Source: Anisus vortex (lineage: Eukaryota; Mollusca; Gastropoda; Planorbidae). From it: a stretch of 64,000 nt of DNA. The stretch is from assembly GCA_949126835.1 (NCBI GenBank), contig OX421507.1, positions 33,932,082 through 33,996,081 of the forward strand, in the 5' to 3' direction. The notes beneath the pieces were generated by a model. That model had not been told where the DNA came from and ran no database searches. It was given only the letters and a program-made list of their open reading frames with translations. Below are positions 20,961 to 30,429 of this stretch, piece after piece. The stretch's first letter is position 1. Each line of letters begins with the position of its first letter. The translations under genes and the position numbers were made by a program.

Positions 20961-22191
20961 TGAAAGAAATAATGTACCATAATTACCCAAGTAATACTCA
21001 ACATGGTACATTTTTCGTACTTAACACTATCGTTTTAATAACCAACAATCAATGGAAGATTATTAGACAATTTAAGCAAACATGGCTCACTGGCACAACT
21101 AAATTATAAAAAGTGTCACTACCCAATGGTAATTGTGATTATAACGTGATGGACAAATATTTCCCCGTTAGTATTAATATTAACTAATGTCTCAACAAGT
21201 ACAAATAATTCAAAAATATTCTAGTCATTCTTATTTTAACTATGTACAGTTGTGTGGATTTCCACCAAAATTTGCAAAAAGTTTTAATCTATTAAACAAA
21301 TATAACATTGCTCAAACTCTTGTCAATTTCCAACAGTTTACTTCTAATATACAAACCAAAAGATAAGTAATACATAACTCGAATCAAACTATAGGTTACT
21401 TCCCCTTTAAATTACAGTGTCAACTTGACATTAACAGGGTTCATACCTAAGATGATGATACTTCCCCTTTTCTCAAATATGAGGAGAAAATACGCTCTAG
21501 TTACGATTACTACAGTAATCTAAATATTAAAATGTAATCCACTATTATGCGTTTTTGGCAAATTTGAAAGTTTAATATAAAAGATTGTTCAGGGTTGAAT
21601 GAGTGCTCACCTTTAGGTACCTTTGTTACCCTCCGTTCCTGGATATATGGAATATATAACAACCTATATACAACATAGTGAATATCCACTAGTTTTTCCC
21701 ATTCTATTACCATGATATAACAATTTAGCAATAGATTTCCAATATTATCTATTAATTTATACCAATTGATATTACATCTCTTTCTAAGACAAAAATTGTA
21801 CATATTATTATTTAGTTCCATTCATTAACTAAAATAAAAACAAGATAATAAATCAACTAGCTCAAAGTTTTCCCACCTAATTGCATGTGATGACAATTAC
21901 TTTTATCCATCCATATCAAGTAAATACGTGCATATTATATATTTATTGCATCATGCATCAACATTTAAATGGAATTTCTTTTCCATAATCAAATGAATTT
22001 AAAATATATCAGAACATCAATATAATACATGATTATAAAAATTATTAATACTTTCAAAAGACTTGACTTCTATATGATACAAGTATTCTATAGGTATTCC
22101 ATAATCAAAATTCAAACGAATGATAGGTTATCATGACACATTCTTAATGAATAAGTGAGATGATCTGAAAAAGAAGTATAGGGTTATTCAG
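20961..22191 (-). other. 3' internal region of the retrotransposon, no gene
   Basis: About 1.2 kb of AT-rich DNA between the last RNase H codons and the polypurine tract. A 103-codon minus frame (21510-21821) has no signal peptide, membrane segment or known motif, so I do not call an envelope-like gene. Confidence 0.5.
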
Positions 22192-22236
22192 TCAATCATG
22201 TAGCACCCGAGATAAAGTATCAGCTATGACCTTGTC
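22192..22236 (-). pseudogene. RNase H C-terminal remnant
   Basis: In a different frame from the gag-pol ORF, the minus strand encodes DKVIADTLSRVLHD and a stop, the typical end of gypsy RNase H (compare DNVVADTLSRM in the element at 63649). Only this tail is left, so the preceding RT core and RNase H are deleted. The hexamer GACAAG occurs on both sides of the junction, suggesting a short-homology event. Confidence 0.85.
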
Positions 22237-25200
22237 TCTATCTTGTCGATGATACGGGAAATGGGATACCAGTCGGTCTCTGTCAAATTACTTAATTTCC
22301 CAAAGTCTCTATAAAACTGCAGTGTGTGGTCGGCTTTTGGTACCATCACACAGGGTGTAGACCATTTGCTATCACATTTTTCTCCTATGTCATCTTCTAA
22401 CATATACTTTACATTTAATTTAATATGCTCAGGTCTGATGGGGTCAAATGGATGCTGTTTAATAGACCTGGCACTATTGGTTAACACTACATCGTGCTCT
22501 ATGACATGTGTCCTACTGGGAACATTTGTAAACATTGCCTTATTTTCATGTACCAGCTCAATAATCTTCTCCTTATCTTCTACCGGAGGATGTTCTAGCC
22601 TTGTATCTAAACTCTTAAGGGCATCTGTATTATTAAGTTTACTTTCTGCAAACTTATATTCTATCCTAGATAAATCCGTCGGGACTCTAGCTAATGAAAT
22701 CATGGGGACCTCCCGTGGTTTACTCTTTTCCCTGGAAACATAGGGCTTAAGTAAATTAATATGGCATACCCTCTGTTTTTGTCTCCGGTCAGGAGTCTTT
22801 ATCAAATAATTGACCTCGCCAAGCTTTGACTCTATCTCATAGGGTCCACTAAACTTTGCACTTAAAGGCTGATTTTGCAAAGGTAGAAACACAAGAACTT
22901 TGTCACCTGGTGCAAAAGTTCTAGCTGTAGCTTTACGGTCATAGTTCTGTCTCATACGCTCCTGCATCTGTGGAAAATGAATCTTCACATGGTTAAAAGC
23001 ATGATAAAGCCTATTTTTAAATTTATCTACATATGACAAAAGTCCAATCGGTTCACTGTCCGTTAGCCAAGTTTCATGTAGAAGTTTCAACGGACCTCTG
23101 ACTGAGTGTCCATACACAAGTTCGAATGGGCTAAACCCCAGGGATTCCTGAGTGGCCTCCCTTGCAGCGAACAGTACATAAGGCACACCCTTATCCCAGT
23201 CTTTCTCGTTTTCATAACAGTACTTTTTAAGCATCGATTTTAATGTCTGATGAAACCTTTCCAGAGCTCCCTGGCTCTCAGGATGATAGGCACTTGATAG
23301 CCTATGGCTTATCCCTAATTGTTCCATGACTTGTTTGAAAATGTTCGAAGTAAAGTTAGTCCCCTGGTCGGACTGTACTGTCTTCGGTAGGCCATAACGT
23401 GTGAAGAAATTTGTCAGGGCGTCTACCACCTTCACTGTTGTTATGTTCCGCAACGGAATGGCTTCCGGGAAGCGAGTGGATGAACACATGACTGTGAGCA
23501 GGTATTGAAAACCGGCTTTTGTTTTCGGCAACGGGCCCACGCAATCAATGAGTATATGACTGAATGGTTCGTCGAACGCTGGTATTGGCTGGAGTGGAGC
23601 GACAGGAATTCGTTGGTTAGGACGTCCTACCATTTGGCATACGTGGCAAGTCTTGCAGTATTGTTCGACATCTCTTCTCAGTCCTGGCCAGTAGAAGTAA
23701 GGGAGGATACGGTGGTGCGTTTTTCGGACTCCCATGTGACCAGCGAAAGGAAGATCATGCGCCATACGCAGTATATCTTGACGATAGCACTTAGGTATTA
23801 CAATCTGGTGAATACTGTCCCACTCGTTTGTACCTGAGTTGAGCGGTTTCGACTTTCTCATCAACACTTCATCTTTCATGTAGAAACATTCCGCCATCGC
23901 ATCTGCAGTCTTTTCATCAACAGCTTTCATTCTGAGTTGCATTATTACTTCGTCATTAAATTGTTCTTTCACCAATTTCTGCTTTGGTGACAAAATGTTA
24001 TCGTTCTCTGTTGCATCACCAGTTGTTAGTTCAGCAAAGAACGTAGCACTTAAATCGATGTCAGGTGTTTCTGTTATCACTGTTTCATTCGCATGTGTGT
24101 CTTCAGAACAGACAAACACATCTTTCGTTGCACTACACGGCGTAGCAAGAGTCTTTACCGACTTCTTTTTCTGCATTGCTCTTGTCAGTGCACATGTTGG
24201 GCGTTCATTGGCAGGACGTAGGTTTTTGTCCTCCGCCATCTTTGTCTCCAACACTTTAACCATGGGCTCGACAGTGACTCTGCCGCCCATAATGTCATTT
24301 CCTAATATCATGGAAACGCCTTTGACGGGTAGTGCGCGCCACACTCCCACTACGATGTTACCTGTAAAAATATCCGACTCGAGTTTTATTCTGTGCAGTG
24401 GAGCTTCCACAGCCTCCATACTAGCACCTCTCAGCACAACAGACTCATCGGTACTGGTGGCATCTGTTAACGGCACACTGCCCTCCAGGATCACGCTGAC
24501 AGCAGAACCCGTGTCACGTAATATCTGTATTTTCTTCTTGCTGAGTACATCGACTTCTGTCGACACTGTCCCCTCGTAGACAAAGGGTCGAAAATCGGAT
24601 AGGTCGTCCTCTTCCGGGACTTCAGGAACCATCTGTTCCTCACGGCCTTCTGAAAGCATAATAGATTGAGTACAGCTATTCTCTTTTACCTTAGTTAGAC
24701 TGTTCTCAAAAACCAGCGACTCCACAACTATGGGCGATGCCGGCCGCATTTCTTTTGAGTTTCTTGACCCTGTGTTGCACACTTCTTCTGTCTGCTTGCT
24801 GTCTTTCTGCACTCTGGCACAGTGTAGAATAGCACCTTGCTTCTTGGTAAGGCTCCAACAATCTTTCTTCATGTGGCCCTCTTTCTTGCAATTGAAACAT
24901 ACCACCTTTGCTTTATTTACATCTGTCTGCTTCCTGAAATGAACTAAGTTACTATTATTATTTACACCACTGTTCTTATTATTGTTTTCACTTGTCTCTT
25001 TTGGTTTACTAGCCTCCTTGGGCTCTGGTTTGTGCACTTTGGGTTTGTCAGCATAATATGGCTTTATGCTGGCGTGAATTATGGCATAGTTATCTGCCAA
25101 TCTAGCAGCTTCATGCACATCTTCAACCCCTCGGTCTGAGATGTGGGTTTTAATATCCACTCGAATACAATCATTGAATTCCTCAAACAATATTAGGTTC

Positions 25201-26042
25201 TTGAGTTTATCAAACTCACTTACATTCTGTGACCTTAGCCACTGTTCTAACATTTTCTCCTTTTGTCTCAAAAAGTCTACATGAGTTTGATCATATGCCT
25301 TCTTTCTGTCTCTAAATAGCTTTCTATATTTTTCTGGTGTCAGGGAATAACTTTTTAGCACCCTTTCTTTGATCACTTCATAGTCATTTATTTCCTCGGG
25401 TGTTAAACTCAACACTACGTCCAATGCTTTTCCTTTGTTGAGAGTTGACCTTAACAATAAAGCCATCTTATCATCAGGGAACTGATAATCTACAGCTATC
25501 CTCTCAAAAAGCAAAAAGAAATCTTGAACATCTTCTTCTCTGAATATAGGCAAGTGTTGCTTCATTGCGCTAATATCCATACCGTTGATGTCCCTACGAT
25601 GGTCAGGTCTGTTCATGCGTGCCATCTCTATCCTTTCTCTGCTTTCAATCCTAATTCTTTCATTTTCCCTTTCAGTTTCTATCCTAATTCTTTCCAATTC
25701 CATTCTCTTCATAGCTAATTGGAATTTTAGGTTTTCACTCAACCCTTCATCTTCATCATTGTTTGATGATCTAGATGACATATTTCTTACCTCGTCTCCG
25801 TGGGCAATTACCTCGCCCCCACTGGGAGCTACATAACCTTCATTGATATCGTTCTGTCCCACTTCAACTACACTACCAGTGTTCATGGCATTCTGCCCGT
25901 TCAAACATGTCATAATTTCTTTGGTCAAACGATTACGATTAGGTCTTGCCTGTCCTGCCTCAATCCCAAAGGACTCAGCTAATTCTTTTAGTTCAGCAAA
26001 TGACATGGCATTAAGTTCCTCACTTGATATATTCGAAGCCAT
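22224..26042 (-). CDS. Gag-protease-integrase-RT(partial) polyprotein
   Basis: 1272 codons without a stop. Residues 1-45 are SAP-like (a helical S-F-A-E-L-K-E-L segment) and 100-145 a charged coiled-coil-like stretch. Residues 165-325 are capsid, the last part (230-325) resembling the SCAN domain. A CX2CX4HX4C knuckle is at C382, C385, H390, C395. Protease has the active-site DTGS at 510-513 and ILGND at 579-583. Integrase follows: zinc site H762/H769/C799/C802, then D833, D892 and E928 with 35 residues between the last two, and a GPY motif at 1066-1068. From about 1150 the RT begins (PFDPIRPEH, WSTPCVMVPKAD), but it ends at 1272 without YxDD. Integrase before RT matches the Gmr1-like order. 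The ATG at 26042 is the first in frame. RT is lost by deletion. Confidence 0.93.
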   Translation of the reverse strand: MASNISSEELNAMSFAELKELAESFGIEAGQARPNRNRLTKEIMTCLNGQNAMNTGSVVEVGQNDINEGYVAPSGGEVIAHGDEVRNMSSRSSNNDEDEGLSENLKFQLAMKRMELERIRIETERENERIRIESRERIEMARMNRPDHRRDINGMDISAMKQHLPIFREEDVQDFFLLFERIAVDYQFPDDKMALLLRSTLNKGKALDVVLSLTPEEINDYEVIKERVLKSYSLTPEKYRKLFRDRKKAYDQTHVDFLRQKEKMLEQWLRSQNVSEFDKLKNLILFEEFNDCIRVDIKTHISDRGVEDVHEAARLADNYAIIHASIKPYYADKPKVHKPEPKEASKPKETSENNNKNSGVNNNSNLVHFRKQTDVNKAKVVCFNCKKEGHMKKDCWSLTKKQGAILHCARVQKDSKQTEEVCNTGSRNSKEMRPASPIVVESLVFENSLTKVKENSCTQSIMLSEGREEQMVPEVPEEDDLSDFRPFVYEGTVSTEVDVLSKKKIQILRDTGSAVSVILEGSVPLTDATSTDESVVLRGASMEAVEAPLHRIKLESDIFTGNIVVGVWRALPVKGVSMILGNDIMGGRVTVEPMVKVLETKMAEDKNLRPANERPTCALTRAMQKKKSVKTLATPCSATKDVFVCSEDTHANETVITETPDIDLSATFFAELTTGDATENDNILSPKQKLVKEQFNDEVIMQLRMKAVDEKTADAMAECFYMKDEVLMRKSKPLNSGTNEWDSIHQIVIPKCYRQDILRMAHDLPFAGHMGVRKTHHRILPYFYWPGLRRDVEQYCKTCHVCQMVGRPNQRIPVAPLQPIPAFDEPFSHILIDCVGPLPKTKAGFQYLLTVMCSSTRFPEAIPLRNITTVKVVDALTNFFTRYGLPKTVQSDQGTNFTSNIFKQVMEQLGISHRLSSAYHPESQGALERFHQTLKSMLKKYCYENEKDWDKGVPYVLFAAREATQESLGFSPFELVYGHSVRGPLKLLHETWLTDSEPIGLLSYVDKFKNRLYHAFNHVKIHFPQMQERMRQNYDRKATARTFAPGDKVLVFLPLQNQPLSAKFSGPYEIESKLGEVNYLIKTPDRRQKQRVCHINLLKPYVSREKSKPREVPMISLARVPTDLSRIEYKFAESKLNNTDALKSLDTRLEHPPVEDKEKIIELVHENKAMFTNVPSRTHVIEHDVVLTNSARSIKQHPFDPIRPEHIKLNVKYMLEDDIGEKCDSKWSTPCVMVPKADHTLQFYRDFGKLSNLTETDWYPISRIIDKIETRS

Positions 26043-26301
26043 AGTATAGCGTTCGAAATATTTGTTATAGTAGAGTAGTATATATTGTATAATAAAATAT
26101 AAAGTTCCAACTTACGATTTGTCCAGAAATTTGCACAATATAATATTAAACACTTCGTGGAATCTTCACACTTCCCAAGGAATAAAAACGCAAACCAGTT
26201 CTCTCCTCTTTTTAAAAAGAATAGTTTCACAGTCCTGAAAACGAAACACAAATATGCCGCTCTCAGTACTACTAATGTCACAAAATATTTATAGGTCAGC
26301 T

Positions 26302-26409
26302 AGATCAAGAAAAGTAGAACTCAAATCTACCGAACGAGACTACCAAATCTTGTCAATCCTAGGTCAGGAAAAGTAGAACTCAAATATACCGGGCGAGACC
26401 ACCAAATTT
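26302..26409 (-). other. Leader with duplicated primer-binding-like segment
   Basis: Just inside the 5' LTR the minus strand reads AAATTTGGTGGTCTCGCCCG. TGGTGGTCTCGCCCGG fits the complement of a tRNA 3' end ending in CCA (5-nt T-stem strand, 7-nt acceptor strand, discriminator); I cannot name the tRNA. A second, diverged version (TGGTAGTCTCGTTCGG) follows 59 bp further in, as part of a two-copy tandem repeat that includes AAGTAGAACTCAAAT. Confidence 0.6.
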
Positions 26410-27084
26410 TGTTACGTCCACAATCCCCTTGTGGCCAGAGCTGTGTAGATCTTGCTGATAATTCTCGTTAGTCCTAGGGGAGACTTTAATTATTAGTATT
26501 TATGTTTCAGTATTACACGAACTCTTCTTATAGTCCTGGGCACAAATTCAGTATTTGTATTCCAACATTTCCTTTCTTGTAAATTATGGTAGTAGATAAA
26601 TCTTATAGTAATGTATACAACACAATAGGATAGTAACTTGACAAAGAAGCTTCAGTGTAACTGTTGTTGATAGTTTATTTCAGGTGGTATGTTCAATATA
26701 TACAATATATCTATTATGTACAGTTAGAATAAAATAGTGCAAACACAAACGTTCTCAAAAGAACATATTTTGAAACTCTCTGTCTTTCAGACAAAACAAA
26801 TCATTAAATACTATCCTAGTGGTGCAAGGGATAGACCCACTACCAGTAGGGGTGAAAATCATGGTAACATTACAAAACTCATAACAAAACGATATGAACT
26901 TCCCCTATTAAATAATGAGTCGTTCCCAGACTCTGAGAATTTGAGATCAACACAGAATCCCAGCATTACCTAGAACCTTTCGTTTTCCTACTAAACGTCC
27001 TAATATCGCGTGTAGTAAGAAAAGAGAGAGAGAGGAGAATAAACATTGCGTGTTCCAATTCTTGGAAAAACAATATACATGACA
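26410..27084 (-). repeat. 5' LTR
   Basis: 675 bp, practically identical to the LTR at 20273-20947 (two mismatches by eye). On the coding strand it starts TGTCATGTATATTG. It should hold the promoter, though I see no unambiguous TATA box. Confidence 0.95.
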
Positions 27085-27187
27085 GTGTATATTATTAAAT
27101 GGTTATATACACATATGAGGCAATGAGTTTATGCAAGAAGAAGAGACATACAACGGGAAAATGTGGGAAACTAGGACGTCTCAAGCA

Positions 27188-28116
27188 CAATCATCAGTGA
27201 GTATCGATGCTGTTAAACGGCAATCATCAGTGAGTATCGATGCTGTTAAACGGCAATCATCAGTGAGTATCGATGCTGTTAAACGGCAATCATCAGTGAG
27301 TATCGATGCTGTTAAACGGCAATCATCAGTGAGTATCGATGCTGTTAAACGGCAATCATCAGTGAGTATCGATGATGTTAAACGGCAATCATCAGTGAGT
27401 ATCGATGCTGTTAAACGGCAATCATCAGTGAGTATCGATGCTGTTAAACGGCAATCATCAGTGAGTATTGATGCTGTTAAACGGCAATCATCAGTGAGTA
27501 TCGATGCTGTTAAACGGCAATCATCAGTGAGTATCGATGCTGTTAAACGGCAATCATCAGTGAGTATCGATGCTGTTAAACGGCAATCATCAGTGAGTAT
27601 CGATGCTGTTAAACGGCAATCATCAGTGAGTATCGATGCTGTTAAACGGCAATCATCAGTGAGTATCGGTGCTGTTAAACGGCAATCATCAGTGAGTATC
27701 GATGCTGTTAAACGGCAATCATCAGTGAGTATCGATGCTGTTAAACGGCAATCATCAGTGAGTATCGATGCTGTTAAACGGCAATCATCAATGAGTATCG
27801 ATGCTGTTAAACGGCAATCATCAGTGAGTATCGATGCTGTTAAACGGCAATCATCAGTGAGTATCGATGCTGTTAAACGGCAATCATCAGTGAGTATCGA
27901 TCCTGTTAAACGGCAATCATCAGTGAGTATCGATCCTGTTAAACGGCAATCATCAGTGAGTATCGATGCTGTTAAACGGCAATCATCAGTGAGTATCGAT
28001 GCTGTTAAACGGCAATCATCAGTGAGTATCGATGCTGTTAAACGGCAATCATCAGTGAGTATCGATGCTGTTAAACGGCAATCATCAGTGAGTATCGATC
28101 CTGTTAAACGGCAATA
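27188..28116. repeat. 33-bp minisatellite, about 28 copies
   Basis: Highly homogeneous array of a 33-bp unit containing CAATCATCAGTGAGTATCGA. Variants are single bases (GATGATG, GGTGCTG, GATCCTG, CAATGAG, ATTGATG). Plus-strand frame 27131-28117 is open for 328 codons as an 11-residue unit QSSVSIDAVKR, ending in TAG. There are no flanking domains, so I treat the frame as a by-product of a unit divisible by three; a secreted or structural repeat protein is not excluded. Confidence 0.95.
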
Positions 28117-28138
28117 GCTTTTAGTGTATCTCCTAGAA

Positions 28139-28262
28139 CAGGGGTTGGCAACCTTTTGCTTACAGTGCGCCGAACTAGGATTTCTAAATCATTCAGCGTG
28201 CCAACAGCTTGAAAGTCAAACTGCTCAACTATATTATTTTTATAAGACAATTTATTTAGTGC
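28139..28262 (-). mobile_element. hAT terminal region (CAGGGGTTGGCAACC)
   Basis: The sequence from CAGGGGTTGGCAACCTTTTG through GGATTTCTAAATCATTCAGC and GTGCCAACAGC matches the left ends of the short elements at 33325 and 39170 and the right end of the one at 60850. No opposite end is seen nearby on this side. It may be the 3' terminus of a larger hAT whose transposase relic is at 29850-30350 on the minus strand. Confidence 0.65.
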
Positions 28263-28484
28263 CGTAACAATACCAAGATCAAAATTAAAGGAGCGTTAGG
28301 GAGAAAATCATTAAAGTGTTTTATATTTAATAACAAACTAATTGCTATTATCATCTTTTTTTTAATCCATTCATAGCTAATACATAATTTCATTTCTCAA
28401 TGTTCACATAAATGGTTAATGTATCAACATTTAAATTTATTTTTCAAGATATTATTATAATTTATTCCTTAGTTATAGAATATA

Positions 28485-28625
28485 CTATAATATACATGGA
28501 CCGCTTGCTTTAGTTTTGTATGCTCTTATCTTCTTGTTTTGTAATTCCCGATTTTAAATAAAGTAGTTGCGATACAAGTTCCGTTTTATTTAATCGCATT
28601 TTTTCGACTTGAAATGAATACTTGT
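28485..28625 (-). mobile_element. MITE arm of the AGACTATAATA family
   Basis: ACTATAATATACATGGACCG followed by GCTTTAGTTTTGTATGCTC, TTCCCGATTTTAAATAAAGT and TTCCGTTTTATTTAATCGC matches the right arm of the next element (28650-28918) in inverse orientation. The two together form an inverted pair. Confidence 0.6.
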
Positions 28626-28649
28626 TTTACTATTATTCCTATTATCATT

Positions 28650-28918
28650 GACTATAATAAGATGGACCGCTTGCTCTATTTTTAGAGCTCATATTCTTTT
28701 TCCGTGCGCATACAATATATGTTTCCGCTGTATACAACTTACGATTGTAATTTTAGTTCAGAAAATCATAGCGATTAAATAAAACGGAACAAGGCCTAGT
28801 ATATAAAGTACGTTATAGCAACTACTTTATTTAGAATCGGGAATACAGATAATCAGTGTTTCGAGTCATCATATAGCAGAAATACTAAAGCAAGCAGTCC
28901 ATGTATATTATAGTCTAT
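28650..28918 (+). mobile_element. MITE with AGACTATAATA... ends, full copy
   Basis: Left end GACTATAATAAGATGGACCG, right end GCAGTCCATGTATATTATAG followed by TCTATGG. The interior shares CCGTGCGCA, TTTCCGCTGT and AATAAAACGGAA with the copy at 3033-3330. Confidence 0.7.
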
Positions 28919-29030
28919 GGTTATAGCTATAAATTCTTCATAGTTGGATCTCAGCATAACTGAGATTTGCGATTATATATTCTGAAAAACTTTTTATTTC
29001 TTCACAAAAGTTGTTGATGTGAATATAGTT

Positions 29031-29318
29031 AAGGGGAAGAGATACAAAGTAATCATACAAACTGGGTAGTTATTGTAATGTTTAGAAATGTACATAAACA
29101 TTATTTAGTCATATTATATTATATAGTTTTCAACTATATTTTATAGTTTGATCATTTTAAAGTTTTAACTTTGAAACCATTTTTTTTTTTTAAAGAAACA
29201 AAAAAGATACATATTAGAAATATAAATGTAAAGTAAAGAGATTAATTATCTCCCTTTAATTAAACTATCTAAATTTGATGCTGGTGATACCAAATGAGTT
29301 AATTGTTTTAATATAATT
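29031..29318 (+). repeat. Unclassified dispersed repeat R1, copy 1
   Basis: About 290 bp, from GGGGAAGAGATACAAAG through GTAGTTATTGTAATGTTTAG, TTTGATCATTTTAAAG and ATTAATTATCTCCCTTTAAT to CCAAATGAGTTAATTG. It recurs on the minus strand at 50948-51222, roughly 80% alike by eye. There is no coding sequence and the termini are undefined. Confidence 0.6.
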
Positions 29319-29845
29319 AGTGTTACTTATAAATTTGTATTTCGTTAAACAAAGTCAGCATTATGCGCTTTTTGTCAACGCTTTTTGTATTTTATAGATG
29401 TATAAAATTAATTTTCGTTGTAAATAAACAATTTCTGCATTAATAAAGCCAATTAAAGCAGTTATTTTTTTAAACATTAATAATTACAACAATTACATAA
29501 TATAGTGTTAGCATATAAGCCTCTTATGTTTATTACAATAATAAAACAAACGAATGTGTTTTAGAAATAATTATATTTATGCTTAATTAATAGAGATGAG
29601 CATAAAAACTCTTTTGAATGTAATTAGCATGTATCAATTAATGAACACCTTTTCCTTAAATGCTCTTCGCTAAATGTTCAATGTAAGGTACATATTTAGT
29701 CACATCCGAGTGGTCAATTTTAAATTATTTCTTTGTATGCTTAAAACAGCTTTCATGTGCGATAAAATATGTTAACTAGTGTAAATCTAACAAAAAGCTG
29801 AAGGTAGAATGAATGCCTTGCAGTTGACAACAGATGACTTTCCTT
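29319..29845. other. No gene seen
   Basis: Very AT-rich spacer between repeat R1 and the transposase relic; possibly 3' non-coding part of the hAT element. Confidence 0.4.
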
Positions 29846-29849
29846 GAGT

Positions 29850-30350
29850 AGCTATTCCTTTTCAAATTTGCTACAAATCGTCACATTTCGATGCCCATTT
29901 TTCGGATGTTTAAAAGGAAAAAAATGCCAATATCCCTCTACTACAAAAATATTCAGATCTAATAAGTTTGTTGTAAGATCAAGCCAGTACGGCTTAATGT
30001 GGTATGGACACATGAGTCCATGAATTTCAAAGTCTTGCCTTTGTTTAGAAAACAATGTACTTCTGTAAAAGCTCATCTATCTGAATTTGCCTTATATTAA
30101 TGAAAGAGTTAAATGTTTTGAAATTGATTTCACGGCAAGTTATGTCCAGTTTCAATGCAAATCCATTCCAGTGATCCAACACTTCAAGTGCTTTTCGACC
30201 TTGTCCTTGTAAATGCAAGTTCAACTCTTTGAAAAGTGTCGACATGTCATTCAGAAACATCGGCTTCAACAGTCAGTTGTCCTCATTTAAAAAACCGGAG
30301 TTGTATTTTTCATCAAGATACATTTTAATTGCTTCCAGTCAAGAAACGAA
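29850..30350 (-). pseudogene. ZBED/GTF2IRD2-like hAT transposase relic
   Basis: Minus-strand frames give EAIKMYLDEKYNSGFL, then after a stop MFLNDMSTLFKELNLHLQGQ, then KALEVLDHWNGFALKLDIT. The pattern FL-x-D-x(4)-L/F-x-x-LN-x-x-LQG followed by AF-x-x-KL is characteristic of the hAT transposases that gave rise to ZBED5-like and GTF2IRD2-like genes. A frame change near 30075 leads into YIKPYWLDLTTNLLDLNIF. Stops and shifts make it non-functional. Its matching terminus may be at 28139. Confidence 0.6.
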
Positions 30351-30429
30351 TCAATCCAAGACTTTACCTAGACCCCATTTCACTCTATTCTAGAAGAGAC
30401 TATGAAATTGACAATCTTAAAAATAGATT

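Larger units (their letters stand above)
20273..27084 (-). mobile_element. Gmr1-like Ty3/gypsy retrotransposon, internally deleted
   Basis: Complete LTR-to-LTR insertion of 6812 bp, coded on the minus strand. It has TG...CA ends and GTGT on both sides (20269-20272 and 27085-27088; an extra matching A makes AGTGT also possible). LTRs are 675 bp each with two mismatches by eye. Inside on the minus strand are a primer-binding-like site, one gag-pol frame (gag, protease, integrase, start of RT), a junction to the end of RNase H, about 1.2 kb without a convincing frame, and a G-rich polypurine tract. It cannot encode RT or RNase H, so it moved with trans-supplied enzymes or was deleted after insertion. 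Confidence 0.93.

Noticed and set aside
21510..21821. Possible envelope-like gene downstream of pol
   Set aside because: The 103-codon frame has no signal peptide, membrane span or cysteine pattern, and the region is AT-rich non-coding.
22324..25836. Plus-strand frames of 139, 110 and 194 codons opposite gag-pol
   Set aside because: Antisense shadows of the polyprotein reading frame without own motifs.
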